Part shown: positions 27,370-36,861 of the stretch, in pieces
Numbering within the stretch: position 1 is the first letter of the stretch
How the letters are laid out: each line of letters begins with the position of its first letter
NCBI GenBank assembly: GCA_903929035.1
Contig: CAIYTF010000018.1
Coordinates: forward strand, 1-42,606
Length of the DNA stretch: 42,606 nucleotides
Source of the DNA: an uncultured Ignavibacteriales bacterium
GTDB lineage: Bacteria; Bacteroidota; Ignavibacteria; Ignavibacteriales; Ignavibacteriaceae
Direction of reading: 5' to 3'
Notes under the pieces: model-generated
Database searches by the model: none
What the model saw: only the letters and a program-made list of their open reading frames with translations
What the model was told of the DNA's origin: nothing
Position numbers and translations under genes: made by a program

Positions 27370-28425
27370 ATGAGTATTCTCATTGATAAAAAAACACGTT
27401 TAGTTGTTCAGGGTATTACCGGCGGTGAAGGTTCTTTTCACACCAAACAAATGATAGAATATGGTACGAACGTTGTTGCCGGTGTTACTCCGGGTAAAGG
27501 CGGTACACATCACGAAAAAGTTCCTGTTTTTAACACGGTAGGGGACGCTGTTCTTAAAACAAAAGCAAATACTTCTGTAATTTTTGTTCCGCCTCCTTTC
27601 GCGGCGGATGCGATTTTAGAGGCTGCAAACGCGGGTATTAAGACAGTGATCTGCATAACTGAAGGTATTCCCGTGAATGATATGATTAAAGTCTATCATT
27701 CCATTAAGCCTTTGGGAACAACTCTCATTGGGCCAAACTGTCCCGGTGTTATCTCTCCCGGATTAGGAAAAGTTGGCATTATGCCCGGATTTATTCACAA
27801 AAAAGGAAAAGTCGGCGTGGTTTCACGCAGCGGAACTTTAACTTACGAAGCAGTGAAGCAATTATCCGATTTGAAGATTGGCCAGTCAACCTGCGTTGGT
27901 ATTGGCGGCGACCCGATTATCGGCTCACGGTTTATTGATATTATTAAATTATTCAATGAAGACCCGGGTACTGAGGGTATTGTTATGATTGGCGAGATTG
28001 GCGGTACTGCTGAAGAAGATGCGGCAGAATATATCAAAAAGAATGTCCGAAAACCAATTGTTGGATTCATCGCGGGACGTACTGCACCTGCAGGACGCAG
28101 AATGGGTCACGCCGGTGCAATCATCAGCGGCGGCAAAGGAACTGCAGATGAAAAAATGGCTGTAATGAAAAAAGCAGGCATTCACGTTGTTCTATCTCCT
28201 GCCGATATTGGAATAACGATGCAGAAAGCTTTGTTAAAAGCCGCCGCGGTAAAACCTATCGTGAAAATAGTAACTGACAAAAAAGCAGCACCTAAGTTGG
28301 TGAAACCTGCCGCGAAAGCAAAAGTTGTTCCGAAAACCAAAACTAAAGTGAAGCCAAAAGCCAAACCGGCGGCAAAGAAAAGCCCCGTTAAAAAATCGAA
28401 AACAAATTCTAAAAGAATAAAATAA
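27370..28425 (+). CDS. sucD: Succinyl-CoA synthetase alpha subunit with lysine-rich C-terminal tail
   Basis: This 351-residue protein is the alpha subunit of the TCA-cycle enzyme that makes succinate and ATP or GTP from succinyl-CoA. The CoA-binding domain starts [12 protein letters not shown] (13-24); the phospho-histidine is His247 in [12 protein letters not shown]. The usual family length is about 290 residues and the fold ends near residue 295 here. The extra 55 residues are a repetitive Lys/Ala/Pro/Val tail ending SKTNSKRIK, like a histone H1 tail. It is in frame and upstream of the same operon's ndk, so it is not a frameshift. No sucC is adjacent. The start is ATG after AAGGTAACGGT. Confidence 0.95.
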   Translation: MSILIDKKTRLVVQGITGGEGSFHTKQMIEYGTNVVAGVTPGKGGTHHEKVPVFNTVGDAVLKTKANTSVIFVPPPFAADAILEAANAGIKTVICITEGIPVNDMIKVYHSIKPLGTTLIGPNCPGVISPGLGKVGIMPGFIHKKGKVGVVSRSGTLTYEAVKQLSDLKIGQSTCVGIGGDPIIGSRFIDIIKLFNEDPGTEGIVMIGEIGGTAEEDAAEYIKKNVRKPIVGFIAGRTAPAGRRMGHAGAIISGGKGTADEKMAVMKKAGIHVVLSPADIGITMQKALLKAAAVKPIVKIVTDKKAAPKLVKPAAKAKVVPKTKTKVKPKAKPAAKKSPVKKSKTNSKRIK

Positions 28426-28440
28426 TTTCACGGAGAAAAA

Positions 28441-28857
28441 GTGAGTAATAGAACACTGGCTATAATAAAGCCGGATGCAGTCAGGAAAAACGCGGTTGGA
28501 CAGATTATTGCAAAAATTACAGAGTCCGGATTCAAAATAATAGGATTGAAAATGGTTAGTCTTTCAAGAGCATCTGCAGAAGCATTTTATGAAGTTCATA
28601 AAGAACGGCCTTTCTACCCGAGTTTAGTAGATTTTATGACATCAGGTCCTGTGGTTCCTATTGTTTTGGAAAAAACAAATGCTGTTGCTGATTTTAGGAA
28701 ATTAATCGGCTCGACAGACCCTGCTGAAGCCGCCGAAGGGACGATTAGGAAAATGTTTGCCGCGAACAAAGCCGAAAATGCAATGCACGGTTCTGATTCT
28801 GATGAAAATGCAGCAATTGAAATTTGCCATTTCTTTTCCCGTTCCGAGCTGCTATAA
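28441..28857 (+). CDS. ndk: Nucleoside diphosphate kinase
   Basis: This 138-residue enzyme moves the gamma phosphate between nucleoside triphosphates and diphosphates. It has [11 protein letters not shown] near the N-terminus and the active-site phospho-histidine His116 in NAMHGSDS. The length is standard. The start is GTG with GGAG 5-6 nt upstream. It lies 15 bp after sucD and abuts the Nudix gene with no gap, so the three are likely one operon; succinyl-CoA synthetase and Ndk are known to be functionally related through GTP/ATP exchange. Confidence 0.97.
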   Translation: MSNRTLAIIKPDAVRKNAVGQIIAKITESGFKIIGLKMVSLSRASAEAFYEVHKERPFYPSLVDFMTSGPVVPIVLEKTNAVADFRKLIGSTDPAEAAEGTIRKMFAANKAENAMHGSDSDENAAIEICHFFSRSELL

Positions 28858-29418
28858 TTGGAAAAAATTGAGTCGCTGACTCGCTGGAAGAAAATTTCTT
28901 CTGTTCTATTCGCGAAGAACAAATTTTGGTCGTATTTTATTGATGAATATACGATAGGAGAAACCTACAAAGGTGAATATCACTATGTGCATACTCCCGG
29001 TTCAACCTTAGTTATCCCTATCGGTAATGACGGGAAAATACTTCTCATTCGGCAATATCGTTATCTGAATGACTTATTCGGAATCGAGTTTCCGTGCGGG
29101 GGGATATACGCGGGGCTTGCACCTGCCGAAAACGCTTTGAAAGAACTGAGAGAAGAGACGGGATTTACTGCTGAAAAGCTGATTCCTGTCGGTAAATTTA
29201 CACCGTTTACGGGTGCATCCGATGAATTTTGCTCGGTGTTTATTGCAAAAAGATTGATTTTTTCGCCACTTAAGCCTGATGAAACAGAGCAGATTGAATT
29301 GTTGTGGTTTAGTTATGATGAAGTGGAGGAACTGATAGAAAAAAATGAAATCAATGATGGGCTTTCACTTGCCGCTTGGGCTTTGGCAAAAGTTGCTCTT
29401 CGATCGTTACACGAATAA
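28858..29418 (+). CDS. Nudix hydrolase, ADP-ribose pyrophosphatase-like
   Basis: This 186-residue protein has the layout of NudF-type ADP-sugar pyrophosphatases: an N-terminal strand domain, LVIPIGNDGKILLIRQYRY, then EFPCGGIYAGLAPAENALKE and LREETGF. The catalytic glutamates of the Nudix box (Glu96, Glu99, Glu100) are present, but the box deviates: the first Glu position is Leu87 and the REL arginine is Lys95. It would cleave a nucleoside diphosphate linked to another group; the substrate is uncertain. The start is TTG directly after the ndk stop codon, the only plausible start at this position. Translation coupled to ndk is likely. Confidence 0.85.
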   Translation: MEKIESLTRWKKISSVLFAKNKFWSYFIDEYTIGETYKGEYHYVHTPGSTLVIPIGNDGKILLIRQYRYLNDLFGIEFPCGGIYAGLAPAENALKELREETGFTAEKLIPVGKFTPFTGASDEFCSVFIAKRLIFSPLKPDETEQIELLWFSYDEVEELIEKNEINDGLSLAAWALAKVALRSLHE

Positions 29419-29456
29419 TCATTTTATATGTTTTATATTTATAGGAAAATTACTTA

Positions 29457-30515
29457 ATGAAATTTCTTTTTAGTTTATTAATTGTTTTAGCACTGTTCAG
29501 TGCCGGATGCCGGAAAAAAGTTGATAATCCATCAGGACAGCAGCCTCAAAATGTTGTTGCTCTTGATTCCGCCGATGTTAAAACCTCGCCTGTTTCAGGG
29601 CAGGCAAATGAAGCTAAGCTGATGTATGCTCCGCAAAAAGGCTCCGAATTTGTGTATGTTTTAACAGCAATGGGTAAAGATTATTCTACCCTCAAAGCGG
29701 ATACTGTAATGGAGAATAAAGTCGAATCGAAAATGACTTATAAATTTTCTGTTGCAGTAACTGATGTTGAAACGGATGGTGCACTTACTATGAATGTTAC
29801 TTTTTTAGCAGTAACTTTGGATGCCGGATCAACACAGGAAAAAGTACATTATCAAAGCAGCGAAAAGCACGATTCTGCAACAATCCAAAAGTTCTTTCAA
29901 TATGAAGCATTGGTCAACAACACTTTTGGTCTTCGCGTGAAAAACGATGGCGAAATTCTTGAAGTATTCAAGTCCGACAAAATTATTGACAAGATGGTTC
30001 AATTGAGCAAGATGCCAAAAGCACCAAGCCCGCAGGAAAAAGCGCAGATTAAATCTCAGGTTGAACAAAGCGTATTACTGCCTACAGTACAGCAGATATT
30101 CCGCAAACTTCCGGCTAACACTGTTGCTGTAAATCACACTTGGAATTTGAACTTTGATTTACCGATTAACCAGATTATTAGCTTTAATACAAATCAGATT
30201 TTCAAGTTTAAAGGTATTGAGATGCTGAATGACAATAAAGTAGCCCGTATCGATATTGGCGCGGAAGCCAAGCCGGAGGTTAATCCCAAAGCAAAAGAAC
30301 AAGGTATCGAAGTAGAAACTGCAACTATGAACGGGAAAGGCACCGCGTTCTTTGATTTAACAGCCAATATGATGAGTTACGGAAAGACAAAACTTTCAAT
30401 TCATTCTATAATAAAAGCAAAAAACAAAGGTCCTAAAGGAATTGTATCTATTTCACAGTCAACAGTTAGCGAAAAAGTAAATATTTTTCGGTTAGTTGAA
30501 GTGAAAAACAAGTAG
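29457..30515 (+). CDS. Lipoprotein of unknown function
   Basis: This 352-residue protein has a clear lipoprotein signal (FSAGC, Cys18) followed by a short polar linker and a soluble domain rich in beta strands, with segments such as MTYKFSVAVTDVETDGAL and LRVKNDGEILEVFKS. I half-recognise the style of DUF6263-type lipoproteins from Bacteroidota but cannot confirm it. It is 38 bp after the Nudix gene in the same direction. Directly after the stop codon lies an AT-rich repeat (30516-30548), as seen after coaBC and the PAS kinase. No functional clue comes from the neighbours. Confidence 0.8.
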   Translation: MKFLFSLLIVLALFSAGCRKKVDNPSGQQPQNVVALDSADVKTSPVSGQANEAKLMYAPQKGSEFVYVLTAMGKDYSTLKADTVMENKVESKMTYKFSVAVTDVETDGALTMNVTFLAVTLDAGSTQEKVHYQSSEKHDSATIQKFFQYEALVNNTFGLRVKNDGEILEVFKSDKIIDKMVQLSKMPKAPSPQEKAQIKSQVEQSVLLPTVQQIFRKLPANTVAVNHTWNLNFDLPINQIISFNTNQIFKFKGIEMLNDNKVARIDIGAEAKPEVNPKAKEQGIEVETATMNGKGTAFFDLTANMMSYGKTKLSIHSIIKAKNKGPKGIVSISQSTVSEKVNIFRLVEVKNK

Positions 30516-30548
30516 ATGGCAATGGTTAATTATCAATTGTTAATTATG
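30516..30548. repeat. AT-rich repeat after the lipoprotein gene
   Basis: Sequence of the type AATGGTTAATTATCAATTGT followed by TAATTATG, related to the AT-rich units at 3186-3270, 3380-3399 and 4985-5019. It begins right after a stop codon. Confidence 0.4.
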
Positions 30549-30697
30549 AAAACACAGGTAACTATTTATTTTCATAATCGGATGTAAGGTACATAATATT
30601 TTTTTGACGCGGGTTTGTTGATTAAAGGCTCGTTATAAAATAACCTTTACATCTTTCACTAATCATATAACCATCGCGTGTGAAAATGTTAAGGATA

Positions 30698-30730
30698 TTT
30701 GTGAATGCTCCATAAACAATTGTAAATTTG
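30698..30730 (+). promoter_or_regulatory. Bacteroidota-type promoter for the hybrid kinase
   Basis: TTTG at 30698-30701 is followed by 21 bp and TAAATTTG at 30723-30730, an exact match to the -7 consensus with near-normal spacing. The expected transcription start is near 30737, which leaves a leader of about 22 nt before the ATG at 30759. Confidence 0.5.
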
Positions 30731-30758
30731 AAAAACAAATAATTAATGAAATTAACAA

Positions 30759-33554
30759 ATGAGTAAAAATGCCACGAGTATAGAATATATTTACAACGCG
30801 GACAATGCTTTTAAAGCAAAGCGGATGATGAATTTCAATCGAGAATCTCAAGCGGGACTCATCCTCCCTCTTCGGGTTATCACGCTCTTGATAGCTGTTT
30901 CCGGTCTTTTCGCGATGATTTTTGAAGTTCGTTACTTTTCTCATTTTTCAATACAAGTATATTTAACGCGTCTTTCCGCCACTCTTATTTCATTTATTAT
31001 ACTTTGGCTGCTTTATTCCAAGCACGCTCTGAAATACCCTATTCTATTAGTGCATATCCTGTTGTTGACAATAATATGTTCCAGCGGGTATATGATATTG
31101 TTATTGCCATCCACTCTAATTGTCAATTCGCAGATAGTGGGATTGATGATTTTTACATCCGCGTTATTTCTTAGCTGGGAATTGAAACACCAAATTATTG
31201 TCGCGATATACTATAATTCGGTATTTGCCGCTGCTATTCTATTGAATGACAAAAAGATATACTTCCTGCCGAATATGTACGAATCAGTCTTGTTCGTCAT
31301 TTTCCTCAGTATTATTTCAGTTATCGGAAGTTCGGTTAATTTTAAATTACGTATTGAGCTGGCAGATAAATCATTTCGTATGATACTTTCAGAGAGAAAA
31401 TTCCGATCGATTTTTGAACATTCCGCTGAAGGAATCTTTCAATCAAGTCCTGAAGGCAGGTTCCTCACTGTTAACAGCGCATTTGTTGAAATGCTTGGCT
31501 ATAACAGCGAAGAAGATATAAAACGAGTGAATATTCCCGAGGACATTTATTTAAGACCATCGGATAGAGACAAATTATTGACAGTATTGCAGCATAAGGG
31601 TGAAGTCTCGGATTATCGATTGAGATTAAAGCGGAAGGATAATAAAGAAATTGTTGTACGCGTCAATGAACGGATTGTGAGGGAAGATCCGGAAGAAAAA
31701 ATATATTTCGAAGGCAGTATTGCAGATATTACCGATCAGGCAAGGCTTGAAGAAGATCAAGTTCGTATTCAGGCAGAGCTTAAACTTGAAAAAATGAAAT
31801 CCGATAAACTTGCCAAAGAAGCAGTCAAATCAAATGAAATAAAAAGTCAATTTTTGGCAAATATGAGCCACGAGATTCGTACACCGATTAACGGCATCCT
31901 GGGCTTCCTGACTTTTATTGAAAACGGACAGTATAAGAATGAAGAAGAATTTAAGGATTTTATTTCCACCGCGCGTTCTTCTGCTGAATCGTTGCTGGAC
32001 CTGGTTAATGATATACTAGATTTTTCAAAAATTGAAGCAGGCAAGATGGAGCTTGATGAAATCGGGTTCAATATTACTAAAGTTACTAATGATGCTTCCA
32101 GCGTGATTATTCCGCTTGTAACAGAAAAAGGGCTGAGGTTAAATGTCAATCTTGATAAACATATACCCGCGGTGCTTCTAGGTGATTCGATGCGTTTACG
32201 GCAAATATTGATAAACTTGCTTTCAAACGCGGTTAAGTTTACCGAAAAGGGAGAAATCTGGTTAACTGTTGTTTCAGAAAAAATTGCTATTGATAAGGTA
32301 AAATTGCAGCTCACAGTTAAAGATTCGGGAGTTGGGATACCTCCTGAGAAGGTTGCTCAGCTATTCAAACCATTTTCACAGGTGGATGGTTCTTATACCA
32401 GGAAATTTGGAGGAACAGGGCTTGGTCTTGTCATTTGCCGTGAATTGGTAGGTATGATGAACGGATCGATTTGGGTTGAAAGTGAACTTGGCAAAGGAAG
32501 TTCGTTTTCATTTACTTGTATTCTAAAATTTGAACGGCAATCAAGTTTCTTAGATAAATTGAAAACACGTGTAGCACCGGAACCCGTGCAAATTCCCGTG
32601 GTTAGTCCCATTGTTAGTCAACATAGCGATGTGAAATCAGCTCGTAATAAATTCAAGATTTTAGTTGCCGAGGATAATCCGGTGAATAAAAAAGTTGTTA
32701 TGAAAATTTTGGATGATGCCGGATTTGTTGCTGAAGCGGTTTCAAACGGCTTGGAAGCAGTACAAGCAATTTCAGCAAATCAGAATAAGTATAATTTAGT
32801 TCTTATGGATGTGCAAATGCCCGTGATGGATGGCTTCGAAGCAACACAGCAAATTAAAATAATGAGTCCTGTTACTGCAAAGCTTCCGATCATCGCGTTA
32901 ACAGCTCACGCCACATCAACGGACCGCGATAAATGTCTCGCGGCTGGTATGAATGATTACTTATCAAAGCCGATTAAAAATGCCGAACTGATATCAATGA
33001 TTGACAAATGGCTTGGAGTTGATTATTCGGTTGCAAATTCAGCCGGTGTACCTATTATTGAAAACAGAAAAATTCCTTTCATTCAGGCGAAACCAGTTAT
33101 TGACAAGATTCCGCCTCAAGTGAAAGCCGTGCCATTCGAGGTTGTTCCGCCTATACAAAAAGCCAAACCAACACCCGTTCAGGTTATACCGATGGCTATT
33201 GTAGAAGTTGATATTGAATCAATTTTTGACATTACACATTTCCGGAATGTCAGTTTAGACGATGTAGAGTTTAAGAAAGACTTACTAACTACTTATATAG
33301 AGGATACAAAAAAACGTATCGTGCAATTAGGAAGCCACATTGAGAATAACAATTTGTCGGCTATTGCTTCAGAAAGTCATACCATAAAAGGCGCGAGTTA
33401 TTCTGTTGGTGCTAAAGCAATGGGAGACAAAGCCAAAGAAATCGAATTCGCCGGCAAAGCCAATGATATGGTAACCGCTCGAACACTTTTCACGCAATTG
33501 CAACAATCTTATACAACGCTTGTTGGAGTGCAAGATAAACTGTTGCAAGCATAA
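30759..33554 (+). CDS. Membrane hybrid histidine kinase (PAS-HisKA-HATPase-receiver-HPt)
   Basis: This 931-residue protein has about six membrane helices in residues 34-195, then a PAS/PAC domain (205-330), a coiled coil, and HisKA with His371 in ANMSHEIRTPINGILGF. The HATPase has N490 in NLLSNAVKFT, DSGVGI at 522-527 and GGTGLGL from 551. A receiver domain (632-750) carries phospho-acceptor Asp684 in LMDVQMPVMDG and Lys737 in SKPIK. A proline-rich linker leads to a C-terminal HPt domain (about 835-925) with His874 in SHTIKGAS. The whole phosphorelay is thus in one chain, ready to pass phosphate to a response regulator encoded elsewhere. A promoter lies just upstream. The signal and target are unknown. 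Confidence 0.95.
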   Translation: MSKNATSIEYIYNADNAFKAKRMMNFNRESQAGLILPLRVITLLIAVSGLFAMIFEVRYFSHFSIQVYLTRLSATLISFIILWLLYSKHALKYPILLVHILLLTIICSSGYMILLLPSTLIVNSQIVGLMIFTSALFLSWELKHQIIVAIYYNSVFAAAILLNDKKIYFLPNMYESVLFVIFLSIISVIGSSVNFKLRIELADKSFRMILSERKFRSIFEHSAEGIFQSSPEGRFLTVNSAFVEMLGYNSEEDIKRVNIPEDIYLRPSDRDKLLTVLQHKGEVSDYRLRLKRKDNKEIVVRVNERIVREDPEEKIYFEGSIADITDQARLEEDQVRIQAELKLEKMKSDKLAKEAVKSNEIKSQFLANMSHEIRTPINGILGFLTFIENGQYKNEEEFKDFISTARSSAESLLDLVNDILDFSKIEAGKMELDEIGFNITKVTNDASSVIIPLVTEKGLRLNVNLDKHIPAVLLGDSMRLRQILINLLSNAVKFTEKGEIWLTVVSEKIAIDKVKLQLTVKDSGVGIPPEKVAQLFKPFSQVDGSYTRKFGGTGLGLVICRELVGMMNGSIWVESELGKGSSFSFTCILKFERQSSFLDKLKTRVAPEPVQIPVVSPIVSQHSDVKSARNKFKILVAEDNPVNKKVVMKILDDAGFVAEAVSNGLEAVQAISANQNKYNLVLMDVQMPVMDGFEATQQIKIMSPVTAKLPIIALTAHATSTDRDKCLAAGMNDYLSKPIKNAELISMIDKWLGVDYSVANSAGVPIIENRKIPFIQAKPVIDKIPPQVKAVPFEVVPPIQKAKPTPVQVIPMAIVEVDIESIFDITHFRNVSLDDVEFKKDLLTTYIEDTKKRIVQLGSHIENNNLSAIASESHTIKGASYSVGAKAMGDKAKEIEFAGKANDMVTARTLFTQLQQSYTTLVGVQDKLLQA

Positions 33555-33578
33555 TTCAAACAATTTATCAGCGTAAAA

Positions 33579-34691
33579 CTAAACTTTGCCATCTCCTAAA
33601 AGAATCTCCATTTCAGGTTGTAAAGCGGATTGAATGTTTTTTATGCTTACCTGCGCTGCTAAGTTTCTAACTATTGATAATAAACATTTCGCGTTTTCAG
33701 AATCCGGAATATCGAACGCGATCGGTTTTCCGGCATCGCCGCCCATACGTATGCGCGGGTCAATTGGCATTCCGCCAAGGAACTCGACATCATTATCACG
33801 GGCAAGAGTCTCTCCGCCTCCGAAACCAAATATATCATATTTTATCCCCGTGTCAGGGGCTATGAAATAGCTCATATTTTCTATAACACCAAGAACCGGA
33901 ACGTTCACGCGGTTAAACATTTTAAGAGCTTTCCGTGCATCCGCGATTGCCACTTCCTGCGGTGTAGTTACAATAACCGCACCTGTAAGAGGAATCGTCT
34001 GGCATAAAGTTAATTGTATATCGCCTGTGCCTGGCGGCATATCAAAAACAAGATAGTCTAATTCATCCCACTCGACATCCGACATAAACTGCTTCATCGC
34101 GCCGCTTGCCATTGGTCCGCGCCAAATTATGGGGGCATCCTCTTCAACCAAAAATCCAATCGACATTAATTTAACACCATATTTTTCGATAGGCATCATT
34201 TTGTGTCCTTGAGCAGTCTCTATCATTAATGGCCGTTCTTTAACACCCAACATCAGAGGGATACTTGGTCCATAAATATCTGCATCAATTAACCCAACTT
34301 TTGCACCTTCTTTCGCGAGAGTAACTGCCAAATTGACAGCAATAGTACTTTTCCCGACTCCGCCTTTTCCGCTCGCGACAGCTATGGTATTTTTCACGCC
34401 GCGCAAAATGGAGTTTTGCGCGTGTGGTTTCGCGCTAATAACTTTTGCAGTCATTTCGACTGTAATAGTTTTTGCCGAAGGGTGGTCTTCTTTAATTGCA
34501 TTGAAGCAATCAGATTTTATTTTATCTTTTAACGGGCAGGCAGGAGTAGTCAATTCAACGACCACGGTAATATTGCCGCCATCAACCAGTATATCTTTTA
34601 TCATTTTCAGGGTAACCAAATCGCGATGTAGATCAGGGTCGTTTACACGGCTCAGCGAGCGGGTAACACTTTCTTTAGTGATAGAACTCAT
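33579..34691 (-). CDS. mrp: Mrp/ApbC-family Fe-S cluster carrier ATPase
   Basis: This 370-residue protein has an N-terminal MIP18/DUF59 domain (about 5-85) and a ParA-like P-loop ATPase domain. The deviant Walker A is GKGGVGKS at 108-115. The MASGAMKQF segment and DMPPGTGDIQLTL are typical of the family. It is believed to deliver Fe-S clusters to target proteins. The CxxC pair that binds the bridging cluster in E. coli Mrp is absent: the ENMSYF block continues IAPDTG instead of a Cys pair; from memory, relatives in this phylum also lack it. The gene is transcribed toward the hybrid kinase and ends 24 bp from it. Confidence 0.93.
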   Translation of the reverse strand: MSSITKESVTRSLSRVNDPDLHRDLVTLKMIKDILVDGGNITVVVELTTPACPLKDKIKSDCFNAIKEDHPSAKTITVEMTAKVISAKPHAQNSILRGVKNTIAVASGKGGVGKSTIAVNLAVTLAKEGAKVGLIDADIYGPSIPLMLGVKERPLMIETAQGHKMMPIEKYGVKLMSIGFLVEEDAPIIWRGPMASGAMKQFMSDVEWDELDYLVFDMPPGTGDIQLTLCQTIPLTGAVIVTTPQEVAIADARKALKMFNRVNVPVLGVIENMSYFIAPDTGIKYDIFGFGGGETLARDNDVEFLGGMPIDPRIRMGGDAGKPIAFDIPDSENAKCLLSIVRNLAAQVSIKNIQSALQPEMEILLGDGKV

Positions 34692-35027
34692 TTATATTCC
34701 TTGTTTATAACACAAAAATCATTTTGAAAATTACTCTCTTATATCAGTATATTACAGTTATAAAAGAAAGTGAAGCATAAATTAAATTAGCTTGTAAAGT
34801 AATCATAAAGCAAGTTAGCTTTTTTTATATTTCATTTATTGCTAATTTACAATTTAAATATATCATAATATCTCAGGATATAAAAAATCAATGGATTGAC
34901 ACCAAAAGAGTTTCGAGTATTTTTGCCGCTGAGACTTTGTTATAATAGGCTCACGAAAAAAGATCGAAACCCTACGGCTGCAAAACGGATTGTTTTTTAC
35001 GAATTTTAAACTTTAAGAGAGAGTTGA
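34692..35027. other. Divergent intergenic region between mrp and the TPR gene
   Basis: This 336-bp gap is very AT-rich. It holds a good promoter for the plus-strand TPR gene (34895-34925). The pair GCTTG near 34790 and CAAGTTAGC near 34811 can form a weak hairpin around 34787-34819 (TTAGCTTG...CAAGTTAGC) followed by T-rich sequence. No mrp promoter matching the consensus was found. Confidence 0.45.
34895..34925 (+). promoter_or_regulatory. Bacteroidota-type promoter for the TPR gene
   Basis: ATTG at 34895-34898 (three of four bases of TTTG) is followed by exactly 19 bp and TATTTTTG at 34918-34925, a full match to TAnnTTTG. Transcription should start near 34932, giving a 5' leader of about 96 nt before the ATG at 35028. 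Confidence 0.5.
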
Positions 35028-36599
35028 ATGAACCTATTAAAAATTATCTTAGCTTCTATGCTCGTTTCGTTTTTCTGTTACGCGCAAACTGCTGAAACGA
35101 TAGAAAAACTTATCGCATTTGAAAACTTTAATGAAGCAAAAAATACTGCTATTAATTGGCTAAACAAAGAACCTAAAAATGCCGAAGCATATTTTTGGGC
35201 AGGAAAAGTTTTTCTTGCTGCCAAAAATGTTGATTCAGCGGCAATATTTTTCAACAAAGGATTCGAGGTTAATCCCAAATTCCCATACTCCCTCGCGGGG
35301 AAAGTAAGCGTTGCATTTTTGAAGAATGATGCAGGTGCAGTTCCGCAACTTGTTGCGGATGCAAGAGATATTGCCGGCAGAAAAGATTCCCGACTGTTTA
35401 TTGAATTGGCAGCTGCTTATTTAAATGCTCCTGATGCAGAAAGAGTTGTTAAAGTCGAAGAGTTAGCTGCTGAAGCTGTTAAATATGACAGAAAAAACTA
35501 TCGTATCTATATGGTGCTTGGTGATTTATATAATATCAACCCGCAGACAACTTCACAGGCAGTTGAAAACTATCAGAAAGCTATTGATTATGACAAAGGC
35601 GCGTTGCGTGCCTACATTCAGCGCGCGGCAGTCTATGAATACGTGGACAACCTTTCAGAAGCACTCACTCAATATGTAAGAGTAATGGCTATTGAACCAA
35701 CATACCCTGTAGTATATCAAAAAATGGCTGAAATGTTTTATAAAGCAAAAGATTGGATTCGAGCTGATACTACATACGCGTTATATATGAAATATACCGA
35801 ACCGGCTCTTGATAAAATGAAACGAGGGGTTATCATTTCTTACAGCGCGAAAAACTATAAAGGTTCAATCGAAAAGATTAAACAAGTGTTAGCTTTAGAC
35901 CCAAAAGATGCGCTCAATACGCGTTTACTTGCATATTCTTATTTCGAATTAAACGATTCTGTCGCGAGCAAGGAATCGTTTGAATCATATTTCCGGCAAA
36001 CAGAAAAAGAAAAAACTGTTGCCAAAGATTATGACAGATACGGGAAATTACTTTCAAGATTCGGCAAGGATTCTCTCGCGATAATATCATATAAAACCGC
36101 GTTTGGTATGGATAGTACCCGTACTGATTTAATTTCTGAATCCGGGAAAATTTTATTCATACAAAAAAAATGGAAAGAAGTTCAAGCCATCATAGAACCT
36201 CTAATAACAAAATATCCGGAATCAGCAGGCTTCTTTGATTTTCTATTTCTTGGACAATCATATTTCTTTGATACCGCGTACGTGTCCGCTAAATCGGCAT
36301 TTGAAAGAATGACAGTCAAATTCCCCACGAGCTATGTCGGATTTTTATGGTTAGCAAAAACATGCACGTTTGTTTCGCCCGATGTGAAAGAAGGAATTGC
36401 AAAACCGGCTTATGAAAAAGTAGTGGAACTGCTTACCGATAAAGTAAAAGGAAAAAAATTTCTTGTAGAAGCACATTCATATCTAGGATTTTATTACTTG
36501 AAGAATGGCGATAATGAAAAATCAAAACTCGAATGGCTTGCAATTATAGAGCTTGATCCTGAAAATCAGCAGGCTAAAGATAATTTAGCACGAATATAA
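35028..36599 (+). CDS. Secreted TPR-repeat protein
   Basis: This 523-residue protein has a signal peptide (about 1-20, ending CYAQ; the Cys is not in a lipobox because Phe precedes it) and an all-helical TPR solenoid. Units such as AEAYFWAGKVFLAAKNVDSA, followed by IFFNKGFEVNPKFPYS, recur about every 34-40 residues to the C-terminus, which ends with a full TPR (KLEWLAIIELDPENQQAKDN). It should act in the periplasm as a binding scaffold. It is a single-gene unit: its own promoter at 34895-34925 and a hairpin terminator at 36627-36672 bracket it. The partner is unknown. Confidence 0.88.
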   Translation: MNLLKIILASMLVSFFCYAQTAETIEKLIAFENFNEAKNTAINWLNKEPKNAEAYFWAGKVFLAAKNVDSAAIFFNKGFEVNPKFPYSLAGKVSVAFLKNDAGAVPQLVADARDIAGRKDSRLFIELAAAYLNAPDAERVVKVEELAAEAVKYDRKNYRIYMVLGDLYNINPQTTSQAVENYQKAIDYDKGALRAYIQRAAVYEYVDNLSEALTQYVRVMAIEPTYPVVYQKMAEMFYKAKDWIRADTTYALYMKYTEPALDKMKRGVIISYSAKNYKGSIEKIKQVLALDPKDALNTRLLAYSYFELNDSVASKESFESYFRQTEKEKTVAKDYDRYGKLLSRFGKDSLAIISYKTAFGMDSTRTDLISESGKILFIQKKWKEVQAIIEPLITKYPESAGFFDFLFLGQSYFFDTAYVSAKSAFERMTVKFPTSYVGFLWLAKTCTFVSPDVKEGIAKPAYEKVVELLTDKVKGKKFLVEAHSYLGFYYLKNGDNEKSKLEWLAIIELDPENQQAKDNLARI

Positions 36600-36626
36600 A
36601 AACAGTATAAAGAAATATTTTTTTTG

Positions 36627-36672
36627 AGCCTGAATAGAATTTGTCCTTAAAAAGACTTCTTTTCAGGCTTTT
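36627..36672 (+). terminator. Rho-independent terminator after the TPR gene
   Basis: AGCCTGAA (36627-36634) pairs perfectly with TTCAGGCT (36662-36669); an inner GTC...GAC pair can shorten the 27-nt loop. A T-run (TTTT, then ATATTT) follows. It lies 28 bp after the TPR stop codon. Confidence 0.6.
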
Positions 36673-36861
36673 ATATTTAACTGCAATTTATAAAAGTATG
36701 TTGTTTTAAGAGTAAATAAGGAACTAACATCCCTTTCCGTACGTCAAACCAAAGATTAAGCAATGTTTCAAAGAGGAAAATATTCATCGTGAGAATTGAA
36801 ATTACCCGTTAATCTTTTCAAAAGTTTGCTTAAATTGCTTAATTAATTTTATACAAAAATA

